The translations under genes and the position numbers were made by a program. The notes beneath the pieces are model-generated. The model did no database searches. It worked only from the letters and a program-made list of their open reading frames with translations, and was not told the DNA's origin. 64,000 bases of DNA from contig JAPDRN010000102.1 in the NCBI GenBank assembly GCA_030247855.1, forward strand, positions 62,001 through 126,000, in the 5' to 3' direction. This DNA is from Knufia peltigerae (Eukaryota; Ascomycota; Eurotiomycetes; Chaetothyriales; Trichomeriaceae). Positions 10,880 through 21,294 of the stretch are shown in pieces (the first letter of the stretch is position 1; the number at the start of each line of letters is the position of its first letter).

Positions 10880-12817
10880 TCAACCTGTGACCTCCCTTGG
10901 CTCAATAGTCTCAACATGTTCTCCCTCATGTGCTCTCTTTTCTTCAATGTCTCGTACAAAATCCGTACCTTCGAGGGGTGCGTCGATTCTGGCGTTGAAT
11001 TGATCTTTGGGGTCGATGAGGAAGAATGCCACTATGTAAATAAAAAGTCAGTATGAAGGGGTTCTGCTCATTAACTGAAACCAAAAACAGAGAGAACTCA
11101 CGTATTATACCAAAAAATGCAAAAGCTGCTCCACAGATAAAGACATTGCGGAAACCAACGAGGTAAGCCTTTTTCAAAGCCAACCCGGCAGCCGCAATGA
11201 CCTGACCGGTCACGCCCGGTAGTTTTGCTAATGCGGCAGCGTTGCCTGCCTGTAAAGCAGCAATGAGCGGTGCAACTGTCTCCTGCGATACTCCTAGGGG
11301 TACGACAGCAGCTGTCACCTTGGGGAACAGGTTGGCAGTGAGTCCGTTGGTGAAGATGGCGGTATGTACGGCCACTCCCACAGAGCCACCGACGCTTCGG
11401 ATGGAGCCCAAAAGACCCGAAGTGAGAGAGATCAATTCCGGAGGAGTCGACAACTGCGCCGTCGTGTAGAGCGTGATGACGCACGATCCGAGGCCGAGAC
11501 CGTAGAAACAGATGAAGCCCCAGAAATGAGACTCTGGCTCGTCGGCGTGCATAGTGGCCATGAGAACGAAGAATATCAAAAACCCGATAAATGATACCAT
11601 GGCTTGTATCCGTACCCTTCTCGTGTAGTAAATCCAAGCTCCCATTCCGAAGGCGGCGACCAGCAAGAATGCAAACGCGACAGTATAACAGAGTAGAACT
11701 CTGAAAGAGCTAACTTTGCCGGCCTCGATAATCTCCATGGAGTAGGGGAAATAGACATTGGCTGCCATGAAAGCAAATCCCTCGATCCACACACCGACGA
11801 GGGTGATGACAAAGTTTCGATGCTTGAACAGATTGTGGTGGAACAGGCCGTCCTTCTTGATCTTCCATTCGTAAACGAACAGTGCAACGAGGATGGCGCA
11901 GCCAATGGCGAAAGGGGCAACAACATGGGCGTTCTGCCATGAGAATGGGTTTTGAGAATATGAGAGACCCAGACAAAAAAGCACCAGACCTGCATCAAAC
12001 AGGAAGTACCCCATCCAGTCCAATGACTTCAGTTTTTGTGACAGTGTCAAGAGGACCTGTAGATCTCTGGGCGCTGGATTGTAGAGTGTGGCCAAAAGTA
12101 CGGTCGAGACGACAAAGATACCGGCACAAATATACCAGTACGTTCGAAAGCCCGCCGGGTTGTTCTCAGTCAAAGCTCCTCCGATGACCAGACTGAGCAT
12201 TGAACCGATAGAGATCGAGGTGTTGAGGGCTGCCTGAGCATAGGAACGGTATTTTCGTGGCATAACCTCGGAGGCGACGGCGTGGAGCAAGGGCTGAGGA
12301 CCAAAGGCGACACCCCCCAAGGCGAAACCAACGATGGCCATCTGCATTGTGCTCGCTTTTGCAACAACGATGGAACCAATGAAACCTACAAAAGTAGGAA
12401 CCACAAGGAGCCATTTTCGACCAAAGCTATAACGAATCAGTTCCGTCACTTTGCCAACCAATGCATAGTAACTCACTAGTCGGCTGCCTGGGCTACCGGA
12501 AGCACGAATGCTGCTGGTACGATGACCACACACGCTGAAGGCCATGAGGAAATCGCGGCACCCCCAACAACAGCTGCGATAGATCGGGAGTAGACGCCCG
12601 CGCCAACAATGAACAGCATTTGGCAGATGTACTGGCTTCCAAGAGCCTGCGTTTGACTTGATTAGCGCCGTTCTTACAGACCAACGATGCCGTCCGAGAT
12701 CACACGTACCAGCATCAAAAAGAAGACCTTGACGGGGTTCCATGAGGTAGGACCGTCATCTTCAAGGGGTTGTTGTTGTTGTTGAATATCAACATTGGTT
12801 TCCGAGCTCTCACCCAT
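10880..12817 (-). CDS. MFS efflux transporter, TRI12/siderophore-type (14 TM)
   Basis: Four exons: 12817-12710, 12646-12477, 12426-11102 and 11031-10880. They give 584 residues. The unspliced reading loses the N-terminus. Splicing the 63-nt and 50-nt introns restores a continuous membrane protein running from the acidic poly-Gln start (MGESSETNVDI) to the QAADYFGRKW loop. The C-terminus DPKDQFNARIDAP followed by LEGTDFVRDIEEKR also comes from splicing. This layout matches fungal TRI12-like and siderophore exporters of the major facilitator superfamily. They are plasma-membrane proton antiporters that expel toxins, drugs or siderophores. The substrate here is unknown. Being in tandem with a P450 suggests a shared metabolite or detoxification role. 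This is inference from position only. Confidence 0.9.
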
Positions 12818-12943
12818 GTTGACGTAGTGCAGGTGGCTGACTGTGAGCGGAGGTGAATCGACGAAGGGAGCACTTCTTTGCTTATCAAGATCGACGACTT
12901 GTGAAGTATAGCCATGGATACCATGATATCTTATATGCTCACA

Positions 12944-13656
12944 TCACAAGAGTTTCCAGTATCCATACTCTTCCGGGATGCTGGGGTAAGCGACCGACTT
13001 GGCAGGATGCTGACAACCCCAGCGGGCTGGAGACCTGAGAATCTGGGGAAGGCCAAAGCGCTCCAGTGTTCTCCAACTACCCAGGTACAGTATATACAAT
13101 CTAGAAGGGACTGGTTCGTTAAGGCAAACCGAAAGGGAAAATTGGTCGTATTCCGTGCCAAGTTCCGAGAGCGATTCAGGGCTAGTCTTTTGAAATGCCA
13201 GCGAATAACCAGAGAGATTGATAAGTGCAAACTCAATCGTCAATCCCAACGAAGGCTTGACAATAGGTTTGAGGCTGAATAGCTGTTTTGCCCTTTGTTA
13301 CCGGTTTCTGGCGCGAGAATCTCGCGCCTCATCAAGTACACAGCCGGCACGTGGCAATCTGGAACCCGGTTCCCCAACGCAGAAGCTTGATAGCCTGTCG
13401 AATAAATCGTCCTCCTTAATTGATAGGGGCCGGTCTTTACCGAGGATCTCTTGTTCGATACCAAAGCGTTGGGATGCCTGCGCTGACACAATTTGGTGGC
13501 ACACAGATCGCAGCTGACTCCCGACCTTCTCTCGCTGAAAGGCCAGTGGCAGAATGCTGTCGGGGAAACCCAGTGATGGAGGTTCAGGATAGAGGCAAAG
13601 AAAAGGTCGGTTTGACAAGCCGGCCCCAGAACCGCATTAGATCGCTCCACGGGCAT
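12944..13656 (-). pseudogene. Degraded coding remnant, unidentified
   Basis: One minus-strand frame reads as protein through 13618-13301 (stretches such as SIKEDDLFDRLSS). It meets TAA at 13300-13298 and resumes in the same frame to 12944, with segments such as KPSLGLTIEFALINLSGY and LNEPVPSRLYILYLG. A second frame (13656-13240) also looks protein-like around VPDCHVPAVYLMRREILAP, so a frameshift is probable. The TAA sits where CAA would continue the frame, which fits a C-to-T change. I do not recognise the family. It may be the downstream neighbour of the kinase locus or part of it. The call rests on codon-level coherence only. Confidence 0.35.
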
Positions 13657-16600
13657 CTAGAAGAGTTCCATAATGTCCACTCGCCTGGTAAACAGTTCCC
13701 TTCTCACTTTGACTAGATCAAGATACCGCTGGATGAGAGAATCTGCACGTCGCGTCAAGTGGATCGGAGCATATCTTGCAGTCTTTCAACTTTCTTCTCT
13801 CCCAGGGGATTCAAGCTCTACAGCGGATCTTGTTTCCCGAGACTTCTTCCGAGACTGTGCTCCGCCTCTCCCACCACCTCTATACGGGTCGGGTCTCCAG
13901 GAACTCGGTACTGACGCGCTGGGGTTCGTGGATCCTGCTACTCCTTGCCCAACATTCCCAAGAGGAGAAGGCCTATCATTTAATCCGCTTTTGGCTTTTC
14001 GAAACCTCGACCAAGGTGATTTTGCACGATGCCTGTGTTCGTGACCAACATGTGGTATTGGTGATGATATGGGATGATTCTCTGGAGGTGGTACTGGAGG
14101 GGGTACTGGGGTATATCCTGGTTGCCGCTCCAGTTCTCTGGTCTTTGCTTTCTATTGATTCTTGACACCGGTGAATTTTTGTGATAGGAGCTTTTTCGTC
14201 TCCTCATTGTCGAATGTCAATCGAAGGAACGTACATTCGAACATCACTTCTGGACGTTGTTCCCGCTGGAGGAGATTTTGAGGACAAAGAGGTATACCCG
14301 GGAAGTGGTTTTGGCCTTGAATGTGCGCGTGTCGAAGGATGGAGGCTGGGAAGGAAGGATCACGATTGGCTTTTCGCGGGGTGAAATGGATCGTACTCGT
14401 AGAAGCATCTGCAAGGTCTGGATCTTCCCACCAGTTCTTATCCACTATATTTCCCTGTCAGGAAAATCCGAAAATGACCGCAACCAAGACACTTACCTTG
14501 GATAGTCATATATGCTTTCAGTTTGTGGATAAAGATGACTAGGCGTCGAGGTGGGACGACTCTATCGTCGGCTCGCTGATGCGGCTGTATCCTTACAGGA
14601 CGTGTGGGACTCGTGGTGACATCAAGGTTGTCTTCTCTGGCCTTGTCTGAAGATCAACTCTTCCGCATGTGGATAATGGAGGTTTCTACCAACCTTGCGT
14701 GCCGAGTCCGTTTGTTCAACCCAAATTTGGGCCCATCCAGGACCAAGATCTATACCGTCCTCATTGTCTTCATGTCTCTGTATGGAATGCGCCAGGTGCT
14801 TAGTGAAGGACTTGTGTTTTCGATATTTGATGTTCCTGAAAGCGAAGCTAGGATCTGTCAGCCTCGATGCAAATAGTCAGTATCGGGCTATACATTGCTT
14901 CAATCTTCTGCATGGTAAATAGCTCTTGCATGGTTGCAACGTCTGGAAAGTCATTAGCATCGAAAGGTGCAAGTGTGGGATTGATCTACAACGTTTTGCT
15001 TCGGAAGAGAATATAGAACCAGGATATTTCGATGTACCAGAGGGTTCAATGTTGGAAAAGTAAATAGCTTCGTCGGCAGTAGACGAGGCGAAAGGGTCTT
15101 CAAATGCATACGCAGGGATCAGTTGATCCCTCATCCGATTAACTGTCCTTTATCAGCATGAGCAGAAGGTTGGAATCCAGAGAAAGCCTATACGATATTC
15201 TTGCACTGCGTCGCGCCGCTGTGCCACGGTACATATTCTGAGATTTGACTTATAGTCCTCAAATACAACAAGTTTTACCAGTTTCCATTCTTGATCGCGC
15301 AAGTTCCACAAACTAGGGTTTTGTTAGCAAGTGGACTGCTCATATATAGACATGACGCTTTTTACCGAATGGATCGGAGCTCCGACTCTCCAATGGAAGT
15401 CTCACCTTCCATAGAAGTCATCTGAAGCGGCGGTGTCTCATCATTCGATTCGTCTATGGCAGCTGTCAACAGCCGGATAACCTCACCGATATCAATGCGG
15501 TCATCAGCTACTGGCTCCAGCATTTTCTTGATAAGATCAATAATGTTGGTGACAAACGAGAGACTGCTTGGACGATGTTGTAAAGACTCGGTACTTTCCA
15601 GGAACCGCATGAATTCGAATGTTGCCGGCTTGACTCTGTATTTTCTATCGCCTTCCTCATACCACAAAGCACTGTCCTCTTGCCCATTGGCCGAATTGCT
15701 AGTACGCCGTACTTGATCTAAGCCTCGGTACCCTTCGCAGCCGTTCAAACCACGGGGGCCAAGAAGAGCAAAGGCAAAGACTTCCAAGGCGATGCAACCA
15801 AGAGACCAGATGTCGTAACGACGACTAGATTTTGCATCAATATTCATCTCTGGGGGTGCATAAGCTAATGTTCCCCCTTGGTTGACCATACGAGAAGTTG
15901 TGTCCCCGGTTGGTTTGAAAACGGCTTGACCGAAATCCGATATCATCCAGATGTCGTTGTTGTCAATCAATATATTTGCCGGTTTAAGGTCGAAATGAAC
16001 ACCAAGGTGTTCTGGACGGGAAGGCTAGCCAAAAAGATACCGGCTTCCACGTGGTCCTCCGATTTTGCTAAGCGCTCTTGCTACTCCCAAAAGTTGTTTC
16101 TATACATGGCGAGACTCGATAGGGCCAGGTACGGCCTCGAGAAGATCTGAACCTGGCCTCCGAAGCATATCATCGAGGTTGGTTTTGGCGTAAGCGAAGA
16201 TAAGGTTGAAGGTATCGCCGTGCTTGTAAGGCTTGATCATTTTTACAATGTGGGCGTCCTGTAACGTCTTTGCTAGGTTTAGATTCCTGTTCTCCATATG
16301 AAAGGCAAACTCGCTGTCCTTGTCGAGTTCCTTTCTCGCGTATAACGTCACTTCCTGTGCGTGCTACTTCATGTTAACTGTCATGCCCGAGAGACCAGGG
16401 ATCGAAGGTCACATACAGGGAAGTCTCGATACTCGTCATGTATCTCGAACGCATACACATGGCTGTTCGCTCCTTGCGAGCTCAGTTTACGCTGGTTGAA
16501 GAAAGGCAGAATCCTGTCCTTGGCGTAAACAGAATAGGTACCTGAATCCATTGTCGGGATTGCAAAATGCCGCAAGAATATACTGAATTGGTGTTCGAAT

Positions 16601-16957
16601 TCCTTGAAGGCGGCTGGTCCATCTTTGTGTAGAAAAGCATCACAGACTTGTCTGAGTGACCCAGCCGAGAACGACTCCCCCGAGATATTCACGTCGTAAC
16701 ATTCCTTCATCATGAACTCAATGATGAGAAGTGGATACTCAATATATATAAGAAGGCCAAACAGAGAGAACGCCGTTTTGGCAGGATTGTGGCTGGCGCT
16801 TGCGTCGTTCTCTGGGCCGACGATTCGATCAATGAACTCGGTGCGAGCATGATTTCTACCAAAGATCTCGTAATGACGGCGGCAGTTGTGACACGGACAC
16901 TGGAGAATCCATGCAGCTTTTTCTCGACGGCAATTAGCATTGGTAACTCTTGGGCTT
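13657..16957 (-). pseudogene. Protein kinase gene with two in-frame TAG codons and no visible start
   Basis: Reading on the minus strand from about 16957: a Cys/His patch (LQCPCHNCRRHYEIFG), then a kinase domain with its lysine in TLYARKEL, the catalytic HFDLKPANILID, DFGQA, APPEM and DIWSLGC. The intron 16355-16416 is canonical. The frame is broken by TAG at 16102-16100, just before KQLLGVARALSKI where fungal relatives usually carry Trp, and by TAG at 16027-16025. Downstream, every other frame break can be bridged by small introns. Proposed ones are 15313-15365, 15143-15193, 14943-14992, 14848-14893, 14647-14689, 14445-14496, 14118-14168 and 13743-13790. The tail contains a DQLIPAYAFEDPF segment and ends at TAG 13657. 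There is no ATG ahead of the Cys patch, because the 5' end stops at a permease fragment. Probably a truncated pseudogene. Recoding of UAG is an alternative. Confidence 0.6.
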
Positions 16958-16984
16958 TATCGTCTCACTTCGCGAATGCAGCAG

Positions 16985-17490
16985 ACGTGGCCGGGATGGC
17001 GACCGATGATATTCACAAACAAGTTCGTCCTCTGCATCTTGCCTCTGGTCTTCACGGCAGGCAATCTCATAATCTTGATTTGGGGAGCAAAGCCGCGTAG
17101 TCCGGGAAAGATTCCTCGATTTTGGTGGCCCGTGATATTCCTCCTCATCATATTTGGCGGTGCGATTTACTGGGCCTGCATGGTCGCGACGCAACTCCGA
17201 ATAGACCATCGGGGCAAAGACACGACAATTGGAGAGGTCATTGGATTTCAGGTCAAGATATACAATGAATCCGACGAAGTGGTGCCTCCGAATATGGAAG
17301 AGGCCATCGTTCAATCGCGGCTTGATGGATCGAGACGAAGGGTTGGTTATCAGGTAGGAAGTTTTCTGTTACAGAGTTCGATTTGGGGACACATTTTGGG
17401 CTGACGACATGATAGATTTCCGGCTGGTTTGCAAAGGCGGGTAAATGGTACTCGAGGACAGTCGACTTTAGCAGCAAGTTTCTGTTTTAA
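16985..17490 (+). pseudogene. C-terminal fragment of an APC-family amino-acid permease
   Basis: Two exons, about 16985-17349 and 17416-17490, with donor GTAGGA and acceptor GATAG. The fragment encodes two membrane segments (KFVLCILPLVFTAGNLIILI and WWPVIFLLIIFGGAIYWA). It ends in the cytosolic tail IYNESDEVVPPNMEEAIVQS followed by RLDGSRRRVGYQ, then ISGWFAKAG to the stop. This resembles the end of fungal methionine-permease-like transporters, from memory of the family. The ten or so preceding membrane segments are absent, because the upstream DNA is the opposite-strand kinase locus. It is therefore a truncated remnant, although the surviving splice sites and stop look intact. The exact 5' limit is uncertain. 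Confidence 0.6.
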
Positions 17491-18301
17491 GATGGCATTT
17501 GTGAGACATGTGAGAGGTAGTCTGATGCTCGAGATACCCGGATTTGCTCTCAGGAAACTCGTTTGGATCTGTAGATCGATCTGTTGCCGGACTTGGTGAT
17601 TGGTGACGAGTACCCTGTAAGACGACAAAAGCGATGATAAGCCTCAGGGTCCATCGTGTCGGGCTATTGATTTACCTGGACTTAGGATGCCTCAGGACTA
17701 CCCCGAAATTGAAGGATAATTGAGATGCGGTGTTGTGGTTTTCTTGGTGCACCACAATGTTAGTCCACTAGGAATACATTCTCACATGTCGATGAGATGT
17801 ATCTCTGTCTACATTATAAATATAAAAGGTATTGTCGCGGACTAGCTGACAAGGAAGAGTTGCGAGTAAACAAGGTACTTCGTAAACGATGATTCTAATT
17901 ATAGGCCGCGACCGCCACCACGCGAAACGTCAAACAACAACAACTTTGAGCCGCAAAAAAACCTCTCACTTTGCATACCAAATTAGGACTTTGCCAGATA
18001 TTGACGCAATGACCATCTTTTTTGGTAACAAACTGAAACAAAAGTCGTGGTTGAAGTTTTATTTTTCCCCTTTGTTCCTTGAATCATTCATTATTGATTT
18101 CTAGTATCTAGAAGAAATTATGCCTGGTTGATGTTGCCATTGACAATCCACACCAATCTCTCATGTTTCCCCCTTTCGATTTTCGGGTAACACCACCACC
18201 ACCACAACCACCACCACCAACAACAACCTCCTAGATACTCTGACTTGAACGCAATTTCAATTCCGAGTTCTTTACTTTCGATACTTTTTGGTGGATTTTC
18301 C
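17491..18301. other. Intergenic
   Basis: About 800 bp, AT-rich in its second half, with a CAC/CAA-rich simple-sequence patch just before the next gene. No gene is supported. Confidence 0.5.
18190..18229. repeat. (CAC/CAA)n low-complexity tract
   Basis: Interrupted CAC and CAA triplets in the probable 5' leader of the membrane-protein gene at 18302. Confidence 0.7.
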
Positions 18302-20602
18302 ATGACAACATACAATGGATCCTCTCAACATGAGCCGCGACGTTCCGGTGATGAAGGTACCAGAGTCGTTGAGGATGATGACGCCCAAGGCAACAACAAC
18401 CAGGACACAGGACTGGAGGAGAAGACGGTGCCGATAAACCCAGAAACCGACTTATATTCCAAGGACGTGCCACTAGACACCTGTAATAATAAGCCTTCAC
18501 TCGAAGATATGATGATCGAAAAGGACGAAAGAACAGTATCTTCATCGTCGCCATGCCTTGTTACCACCACCACCGATGATATCAACGCCAATCTCGCCGT
18601 CGACGATGTATCATTCATGACCACCAACGCTCCACTGAAATTCATCCGACGAAAATCAAAGCGCACAACGGGTCGACAACACTACGTGTCCGTCTCACAC
18701 AACAACCTCCGCAACAGTCTTTTGCCCTTGGTCGGCTTCCTCGAATTGGCAAATGCAGGTGACTTTGCCGCCAACGTCTTCAACACGATTCCAGTACCCA
18801 CATTCGCCGCGGTTTTGATGGGAATCGGAGGTTGTGTCGCTCTATGTTTTTGTACCGTCGCAATCTGGGATGCACGTTTAAGTTTTGAAAACGTCAAGAT
18901 TCTGAGAAGAGAACGACAGACATTACTATCTCTTCGTCGTCATCTCGAGCGGCAGCAGAAGACCACCACCAACGTCAACTTTGCTCCGTCATCACAAAAT
19001 TTTGATATCAACACCGAAAAATCCTCCTCTCCGACGCAACCATTGAACCTTTTCCATCATCACCACCACCTCGCCTTGTCGGTCTACCTGGATGTCAACA
19101 CTTTTGAAACCAGAACCGAACTGGTCGATCGATTATTGATGGACATCACCATGGGTTTTGGTGCCCTCCTCGTCGGTGTCGGCACACTCATGGCCATTGC
19201 CGGTGCCAACCACAAAATTTTCTTAGCTTCCAATTTATTGTCTGGGTACATCGGCAACGGACCTGCAGCTCTGTATGGTCTGATACGTGCAGTCTGGTCG
19301 ATGTACGTCTACATTAGAACCACGAGACATGAACGTGCGGTACGGAAATCCGTCACGGCCACCCTCACCACACCCGAAATCACCCAGGCTCTACGTCAAC
19401 GATACACGCGACTCAAGTTTTATGCCTCTCTTGCGGGTCCGACGAGTTTGGTGGCCGGTGCTGCATCTTTGGTCACGGCCACCATGTGGTGGGGTTATAC
19501 CATGTTGGCACCTTGCATCGTTCTCTCTTGGGTCTGTAACACCTTGTATCGAAAAGAGATCGGTTACACGAGACCTATTGTACAGTTTCCCGCTAATTTT
19601 GGGGACGATGAGGAACAACAACAGGCATCTACAACGGCGGCGGCGGCGACAGTCATTGATCGTATGATGACCAACATGAATGAGCAAGTGTTGTTGAAAG
19701 AATTGAATGAAGTTGTGGTGATGAGGAAAAGTTTTGAATTTGCCAAAAAGCAAACGTCAAAAACCACGAAAAGAAGAACCACGACATTGGACAACACAAG
19801 TACAGCAACAACAACAACAACCACTACTACTACTACAACGATAATTAATCCTGCGTCATCGCCATCGGTTACTTTTGGGATTCTCACAAAATTGAATCTG
19901 GTCGAAACATTCTTTCTCAACCTCACCACGTCGTTGTCGTTGTCGTCGTTGTCTGGTTCATCGTCATCACCACCCGGTAGTGAAGAACAGAAATGGGCAA
20001 AAAGAATACTTTTGTCTGATGTATCTTTTACAATTGAATCGAGAGTCGAGCCCACATCGAGACCATGTCGACCTGGGTCAATATCTCATCAAGGACAGGA
20101 GTCATCGCCCTCCTCTTCCTCTCCCTCCTCCTCCTCCTCCTCATCATCATCAACGCCCCCACCTCCACCATTTCCACCTTGGACACGAACCATACAGTCA
20201 GGGTCAGAACCAGAATTAGACTCGGAGCAAGAATCACCTCCACCACCACCATTTCGCGAGGTGGAACCAGAAGGTATTACGAATGTAGGATACAACCAAG
20301 GAGGCACCGACACCAACATCGACACCGATGATGACGACGACGACCGCCAAAACGAAGACGAAAATGACCTTCCCGATACGATTACAATTCACGACCCAAA
20401 CTCTTTGCTCGCCGCCTCTCTCTTCCTAGCATCTTCACGAGACATTACCACCGAACGCCAACGACAACAACACCGACATTTCCTTCTCGGATTGGCCAAC
20501 TCCACCGTGTCCAACCACGGCCTCTTGTCTGCAAAGTACCGTGAAAGGTACACCGTTGAGTACTTGGGGTGTTTGACGCATCGACTTTGTCAAGGATGTT
20601 GA
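18302..20602 (+). CDS. Fungal integral membrane protein, unknown function
   Basis: Intronless, 766 residues from the first ATG (the frame opens earlier, but only with TTG). An acidic, disordered N-terminus of about 140 residues precedes a membrane core. Its helices include PTFAAVLMGIGGCVALCFC, LLMDITMGFGALLVGVGTLM, a segment around GNGPAALYGLIRAVWSMYVY and TSLVAGAASLVTATMWWGYT. The second half is low complexity: a poly-Thr run, Ser-rich stretches, Pro blocks and a poly-Asp run. The core resembles conserved but unnamed integral membrane proteins of filamentous ascomycetes. I assign no function. The triplet repeats coding for these runs make length variation between strains likely. Confidence 0.75.
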   Translation: MTTYNGSSQHEPRRSGDEGTRVVEDDDAQGNNNQDTGLEEKTVPINPETDLYSKDVPLDTCNNKPSLEDMMIEKDERTVSSSSPCLVTTTTDDINANLAVDDVSFMTTNAPLKFIRRKSKRTTGRQHYVSVSHNNLRNSLLPLVGFLELANAGDFAANVFNTIPVPTFAAVLMGIGGCVALCFCTVAIWDARLSFENVKILRRERQTLLSLRRHLERQQKTTTNVNFAPSSQNFDINTEKSSSPTQPLNLFHHHHHLALSVYLDVNTFETRTELVDRLLMDITMGFGALLVGVGTLMAIAGANHKIFLASNLLSGYIGNGPAALYGLIRAVWSMYVYIRTTRHERAVRKSVTATLTTPEITQALRQRYTRLKFYASLAGPTSLVAGAASLVTATMWWGYTMLAPCIVLSWVCNTLYRKEIGYTRPIVQFPANFGDDEEQQQASTTAAAATVIDRMMTNMNEQVLLKELNEVVVMRKSFEFAKKQTSKTTKRRTTTLDNTSTATTTTTTTTTTTIINPASSPSVTFGILTKLNLVETFFLNLTTSLSLSSLSGSSSSPPGSEEQKWAKRILLSDVSFTIESRVEPTSRPCRPGSISHQGQESSPSSSSPSSSSSSSSSTPPPPPFPPWTRTIQSGSEPELDSEQESPPPPPFREVEPEGITNVGYNQGGTDTNIDTDDDDDDRQNEDENDLPDTITIHDPNSLLAASLFLASSRDITTERQRQQHRHFLLGLANSTVSNHGLLSAKYRERYTVEYLGCLTHRLCQGC

Positions 20603-21294
20603 GATTCGTATTTTCCCCGTGCGGAGTGATACGTTACCTACCATACTTTTATACCTATTTTATTCAATGATACGACAACACCATCGTCTAGGATTTTTTT
20701 TTACTCGGTTGCACAGGAATAAAGACTACTTAGAGTAATTTAGACCATAAGACGTCGTCGTCGTCGTCATCGTTGACTTATTATTCTACTTTCATCTGCT
20801 GCTCTTCTTTTCTTTTCTTTTGTTTTGAAGCGAAAAGAAGGACAAACATGATTAAAAAAATTTTTTCTTGATCATTTGTTTTTTTCATTTTCATTTTCAT
20901 TTCAAAAAAAGGAATCATTAATGCTTCCCCAAAAGAAGCTTGCTCATGATGGTATCCTGTACCTTAGGTTTGTGGGTAAGCACCTAGGTTCCCAAATACT
21001 CCTTTGCCCTACCAACCCTGGAAGGTTGCCTTTTTTATACAAAGGTTGAGATATCTCCCCTCTTCGCCTTTGGATCTGTTGTGTGATGCAATCATACAAT
21101 CCAAATGCAATCGACACACAAGTCAACGCTTCGCCCTGGTCCTTTTGTTACCCTCCTTTATCTTCCAACTCCACCCCAACAGCCCAAAATTTAGATTTAT
21201 ATCCAAGATGCCTGTTGTTCTCGTTCTTGTTCTTGTTTCGTTGCTGCTCCAAGGGTCATCCGCATCCCCAAGTTTACTAGCCTGGCCGGGATTT
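20603..21294. other. Intergenic, convergent
   Basis: About 690 bp with poly-T and poly-A runs, a (GTC)n tract near 20757 and a TTTTC-rich patch near 20810. It is shared 3' sequence of two convergent genes. No gene is seen. Confidence 0.5.

Noticed and set aside
13776..14165. Plus-strand frame of 129 codons
   Set aside because: It is antisense to the proline-rich tail of the kinase locus, whose minus-strand frame is more coherent.
14943..14992. Frameshift plus TAG downstream of the kinase domain
   Set aside because: A 50-nt intron with TGCTAATGAC branch and TTTCCAG acceptor explains it, although the donor GTTGTA is weak.
15143..15193. TGA-TAA stops after the kinase domain as evidence of decay
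   Set aside because: A 51-nt intron with branch CTGAT and acceptor GACAG removes both in phase, so they are probably intronic.
16025..16105. An 81-nt intron that would remove both TAG codons from the kinase
   Set aside because: It has legal GT-AG ends and keeps phase, but no branch site near the acceptor, and it would delete residues resembling the conserved alpha-E helix. Kept only as an alternative.
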